A stretch of DNA of 7,564 nt, taken from assembly GCA_023421875.1 (NCBI GenBank), contig JAEZSM010000198.1, positions 1-7,564 on the forward strand, read 5' to 3'. Shown here piece after piece: positions 5,000 to 7,564 of the stretch; the stretch's first letter is position 1; the number at the start of each line of letters is the position of its first letter. The translations under genes were made by a program, and so were the position numbers. The notes beneath the pieces were generated by a model. That model was not told the DNA's origin. It did not search any database and worked only from the letters and a program-made list of their open reading frames with translations. Origin of the DNA: Spirochaetota bacterium (GTDB lineage Bacteria; Spirochaetota; Spirochaetia; Treponematales; Rectinemataceae).

Positions 5000-7564
5000 T
5001 TGATCCGCAAAACCCTGTGGCTCCTGCCGCTTGCCATAGTCATACTCCTGTTCCATTCCTGCGAAAGCCAGCCCGACGTGCCCCTTGTCGTAGCCGAAGT
5101 CGTGCCCACAACAACCACAACCACGGTGAGAACCCCAGTGATGGTCGTCTCCCAGGCTCCCACCACTACCACAACAACGCTGGCGCCGGCACCCAAACCC
5201 ATACTTCCTTCTATCTCCGAGCCCGAGTACCGAAACCTGTTCGCATCGGTGAACAATTCGTATAAAGAGGCGATTTTTTACGAGCTGGAAGGACTGCTGC
5301 CCGAAGGCTTTGTCGTAGCCTCGGCGCAGTTCCAGGATGCCAGGGCAAACTTCGAAACCCAGGTGTGGCGCTGGCCTTACAATGGCGAGGCAGCGTATCC
5401 CTTCGCCCAGGATCTGCGTGCCGTTGGCCGCAATTTAGACGCATTGCTCGCCAAGGGACTTCCCCTGCGCTCCGAGGCCGAAAAAGCCAAGGTCCAGAGC
5501 CTGGCCGACACGGCCAAGGCTGAAGATCTTGCACTGGCGACCTACGGGCGAAACGCCAAAGCCCTGGATGAATTCGAGCTCGGCAAAACGCTCCACACCA
5601 AGGCTCAGTACCGTGCTTCAATCGCGGCTTTTAGAAAGGCAAAGCTGCTCTACGCCTCGGCCACTGCGCTGGCTGCGGCTGAAGCGCAGAAAACCAGGCT
5701 GGAAGAAAGCGGATTCGCCAAATACTCGCCCTACGACATCATAGAAGCCGAGCGCCTCATGGCCGAAGATGAGAGCCTCTACGAACTGGGCAATGACGAT
5801 TCGATTGCCAGAGGAACCGAGCTTCTAGCAAGAGCCCGGCAATACTACGCCAATGCCTATAGCTGGGGCCTGGAGTGCGACGCCGCAGAAGCTCGGGACA
5901 AAGCCCTCCTGGCCAAGCGCAGAGCCGATTCCCTGGCCGCCCGGGACAATGCCGCCGAGGAGTATGAGCTGGCTTCCTCCTTCCTCGAGCAGGGCGATGA
6001 AAACCGCGGCGCTTCCGAATTCTCTGGGGCAGCAGATCAGTTCCGCCAGGCTGAGGCAAGCTTCGAGAATGCCTATCGCAGAGCTGCGCAGGCCCAGTGC
6101 GAGGCCAGGGCAGCCCAGGAACTGGCCAAGCGGGGTGTAGAATACCTGCGTGCCGCCTATGCGGCCGCCGAGCTCGAGCCCGATCCCTCCTTTATGGAAG
6201 CCGAACTCTTCGTTGGACTGGCCGATCTTGCCCTGGACGACTATTCCTTCGCCCTCGCCACGTTCGATTACCTCGAAGCCCTTACACAGCTTGAAATATC
6301 CCAGGCCGCCCTACAGTCGGCCATTGAAGACCGGCAGGCGGCAGCCCAGGCCGAAGCGGAGCGCCGGGCGGCGGAAAAAGCCGCCGCCGAGCAGGCTGCA
6401 ACCCAGGACCTGACTGCTAAAAATGCCGAACTAGAAGCCCTCCGGGCCGAAAAGGCCGATGCCGAGCGCAGGCTCGCCGAAGCACTGGCCGGTCAGGGCA
6501 GCGATGCCCAGGCCGAAGCCGAACGCTTGAGCGCCGAGCGGGCGGCGCTGGAAAAAGCCGCCGCCAATGCCAAGGCCGAAGCCGACAGGCTGGCTGCCGA
6601 GCGCGCCGCGGCAGAACAGGCAGCAGCCGTCGCCGCTCAAGCCGCCGCGGAAGCCAAGGCAGAATCGGAACGCCTGGCAGCAGAGCGCGCCGCGGCTGAG
6701 CAAGCCGCCCGGGACAAGGCCTCAGCCTCAGCTGCGGCTCGGGAACGCGCCGCGGCCGAGCAGGCCGCCCAAACTTCGGCCGAGACTGCGGCCGACCTAG
6801 CCGCCCGCGAAGCGGCTCGCCTTGCCGCCGAGGCCGAGGCTGCGGCACAAGCCAAAGCTGACGCCGACGCCGCGGCGAAGGCCCAGAACGCCGCCGCGCG
6901 GGCCGCCGCCCAAGCCTCAGCCGAGACCGCCGCCCAAGAAGCGGCCCGCGCGGCCGCCCTCACCGCCCTTACCCAGGCCCAGGCCCGCTACGACTGGGCC
7001 ACCGAAGCCAACGCCGAGAACAATTACCCCGATGCCTACGCAGCCGGCGCCGCCCATCTTAGCCAGGCCAGCCAGGCCTACGAAGCCGCCGACTACCAGG
7101 AAGCCCTCGCCCAAGCCCAAGCCGCCCTGGCAGCCATGGCAGGCATCGCCGAATTTGCCCCCTTCCCTGCCGGCTACATCGTCGACCTTCTGCCCGAACG
7201 CAAAAACATCGACAGCCTCACCTTCATAGCCGCCCAAAGCTATGTCTATAACGACCCCCTCAAGTGGGGCATCCTCTACCAGACCAACAAAGCCCTGCTC
7301 AAAGACCCCGGCAACCCCGACCTCCTCCTCTCGGGCCAGACCATACTCATTCCCAGCCTCAGGGGCGAGAATCGCAGCGGTGTTTGGGATCCTAAAAAAA
7401 CCTACGGAAAATTCGACAAAGGCTTTATCTCAGAAGACGAAAAACAGGCAGCCGAGACTGCCCAAAAAGAGGGCCTAGAAGCCAAAGCCGCCTCCCGCGC
7501 CAACGCCCAGACCGCCCTGGATAAAGGCCAGAACGCCTACGACAAAGCCCTTGCCCGCAACGCT
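5000..7564 (+). CDS. Large Ala-rich coiled-coil lipoprotein with helical repeats and a LysM-like domain (3' end cut by window)
   Basis: The frame is open from TTG 5000 to the window end: 855 codons and no stop. Residues 1-20 are a signal peptide (Arg/Lys, then a Leu/Ile/Val core) ending FHS before Cys21, a loose lipobox like those of spirochaetes, so a membrane-anchored lipoprotein is likely. Residues 33-67 form a Thr/Pro-rich tether with two runs of six Thr (37-42, 55-60). From about 180 to 430, helical-hairpin units of some 45-55 residues recur (about 180-225, 238-290, 314-362, 379-432), resembling TPR or DUF4398-type repeats. Residues 442-663 are an Ala/Glu/Arg-rich predicted coiled coil, with only Gly498 and Gly500 as breaks. 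A further helical unit spans about 664-720. Residues about 725-786 resemble a degenerate LysM (SLTFIA, then SGQTILIP), after which Ala-rich helix resumes. I infer an envelope structural or wall-tethering role. The exact function is unknown. Confidence 0.85.
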   Translation, partial: MIRKTLWLLPLAIVILLFHSCESQPDVPLVVAEVVPTTTTTTVRTPVMVVSQAPTTTTTTLAPAPKPILPSISEPEYRNLFASVNNSYKEAIFYELEGLLPEGFVVASAQFQDARANFETQVWRWPYNGEAAYPFAQDLRAVGRNLDALLAKGLPLRSEAEKAKVQSLADTAKAEDLALATYGRNAKALDEFELGKTLHTKAQYRASIAAFRKAKLLYASATALAAAEAQKTRLEESGFAKYSPYDIIEAERLMAEDESLYELGNDDSIARGTELLARARQYYANAYSWGLECDAAEARDKALLAKRRADSLAARDNAAEEYELASSFLEQGDENRGASEFSGAADQFRQAEASFENAYRRAAQAQCEARAAQELAKRGVEYLRAAYAAAELEPDPSFMEAELFVGLADLALDDYSFALATFDYLEALTQLEISQAALQSAIEDRQAAAQAEAERRAAEKAAAEQAATQDLTAKNAELEALRAEKADAERRLAEALAGQGSDAQAEAERLSAERAALEKAAANAKAEADRLAAERAAAEQAAAVAAQAAAEAKAESERLAAERAAAEQAARDKASASAAARERAAAEQAAQTSAETAADLAAREAARLAAEAEAAAQAKADADAAAKAQNAAARAAAQASAETAAQEAARAAALTALTQAQARYDWATEANAENNYPDAYAAGAAHLSQASQAYEAADYQEALAQAQAALAAMAGIAEFAPFPAGYIVDLLPERKNIDSLTFIAAQSYVYNDPLKWGILYQTNKALLKDPGNPDLLLSGQTILIPSLRGENRSGVWDPKKTYGKFDKGFISEDEKQAAETAQKEGLEAKAASRANAQTALDKGQNAYDKALARNA
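6521..6775 (+). repeat. Internal coding repeats in the coiled coil
   Basis: The motif (E/D)RLxAERAAxE(Q/K)AA begins at residues 508, 529 and 557 of the lipoprotein, and a shorter RERAAAEQAA copy has its core Glu at residue 582. The core Glu positions (513, 534, 562, 582) are 21, 28 and 20 residues apart, so the first two steps are whole heptads. At DNA level the ten bases CGCGCCGCGG recur exactly at 6602, 6686 and 6746, which points to duplication rather than chance codon bias. Confidence 0.65.

Noticed and set aside
5037..5180. The ACA/ACC-rich stretch as a phase-variable simple repeat
   Set aside because: Codons are mixed and there is no uniform mono- to tetranucleotide tract long enough for slippage.
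4798..5265. A + strand frame of 155 codons crossing the tRNA gene and the lipoprotein start
   Set aside because: It runs antisense through the tRNA-Phe gene and out of frame with the lipoprotein signal sequence, and its composition is Arg/Pro/His-rich as expected of a shadow.
6521..6775. Repeats as a CRISPR array or minisatellite outside genes
   Set aside because: Copies are imperfect, unevenly spaced and fully in frame within a coding coiled coil, with no unique spacers.
6417..7237. Several long frames on both strands, including Ala-rich and Gly-rich - strand translations
   Set aside because: They arise because repetitive GCC/GAG-type codons avoid stops in all frames. Only the + frame starting at 5000 continues from a signal peptide and stays open to the window end.

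Overview
The window (about 7.6 kb, GC-rich) reads as ordinary chromosomal DNA from a Gram-negative-type bacterium. A spirochaete (Treponema/Spirochaeta-like) is my best guess. The reasons are a lipoprotein signal peptide with a loose lipobox (Phe-His-Ser-Cys), an envelope-centred gene set of LysM and TPR-like proteins, and a mix of ATG, GTG and TTG starts with good Shine-Dalgarno sites. This placement is an inference. I see no transposase, phage gene, CRISPR array or defence module.

Layout. On the left, on the + strand, is the 3' part of a TPR-like gene (1-740). It overlaps by 4 bases (ATGA) the start of a secreted MltD-type lytic transglycosylase with two LysM domains (737-2380). These two genes probably form the end of one operon, which stops in a cluster of inverted repeats at the mltD stop codon. 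Convergent to it, on the - strand, are an M20-family metallohydrolase (2405-3625) and, upstream of that, UDP-glucose 4-epimerase galE (3703-4674). The 77-base gap between them (3626-3702) is AT-rich and holds a strong AAGGAG site for the GTG-started M20 gene. It shows a short GC inverted repeat but no T-run terminator, so co-transcription from galE is possible. Upstream of galE, also on the - strand, is a tRNA-Phe(GAA) gene (4768-4840) with its own TTGACA promoter and a textbook intrinsic terminator.

Right of the tRNA, divergently on the + strand, a gene starting with TTG at 5000 runs off the end of the window (at least 855 codons). It encodes a large lipoprotein: a Thr/Pro-rich tether, degenerate helical-hairpin repeats, a roughly 220-residue Ala/Glu-rich predicted coiled coil, one more helical repeat, a degenerate LysM-like domain, then more Ala-rich helix. 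It is the most unusual object here.

How the genes fit together. MltD cuts peptidoglycan glycan strands and holds the wall through LysM. The big lipoprotein would be anchored in a membrane and could reach or touch the wall through its LysM-like domain. The partial TPR protein is translationally coupled to mltD and may assist it. GalE supplies UDP-galactose for surface glycans. The M20 enzyme is a soluble peptidase/deacylase-type hydrolase with no clear link to the others. No gene-free stretch exceeds 300 bases; the longest is 4841-4999, which holds two divergent promoters and a palindrome.
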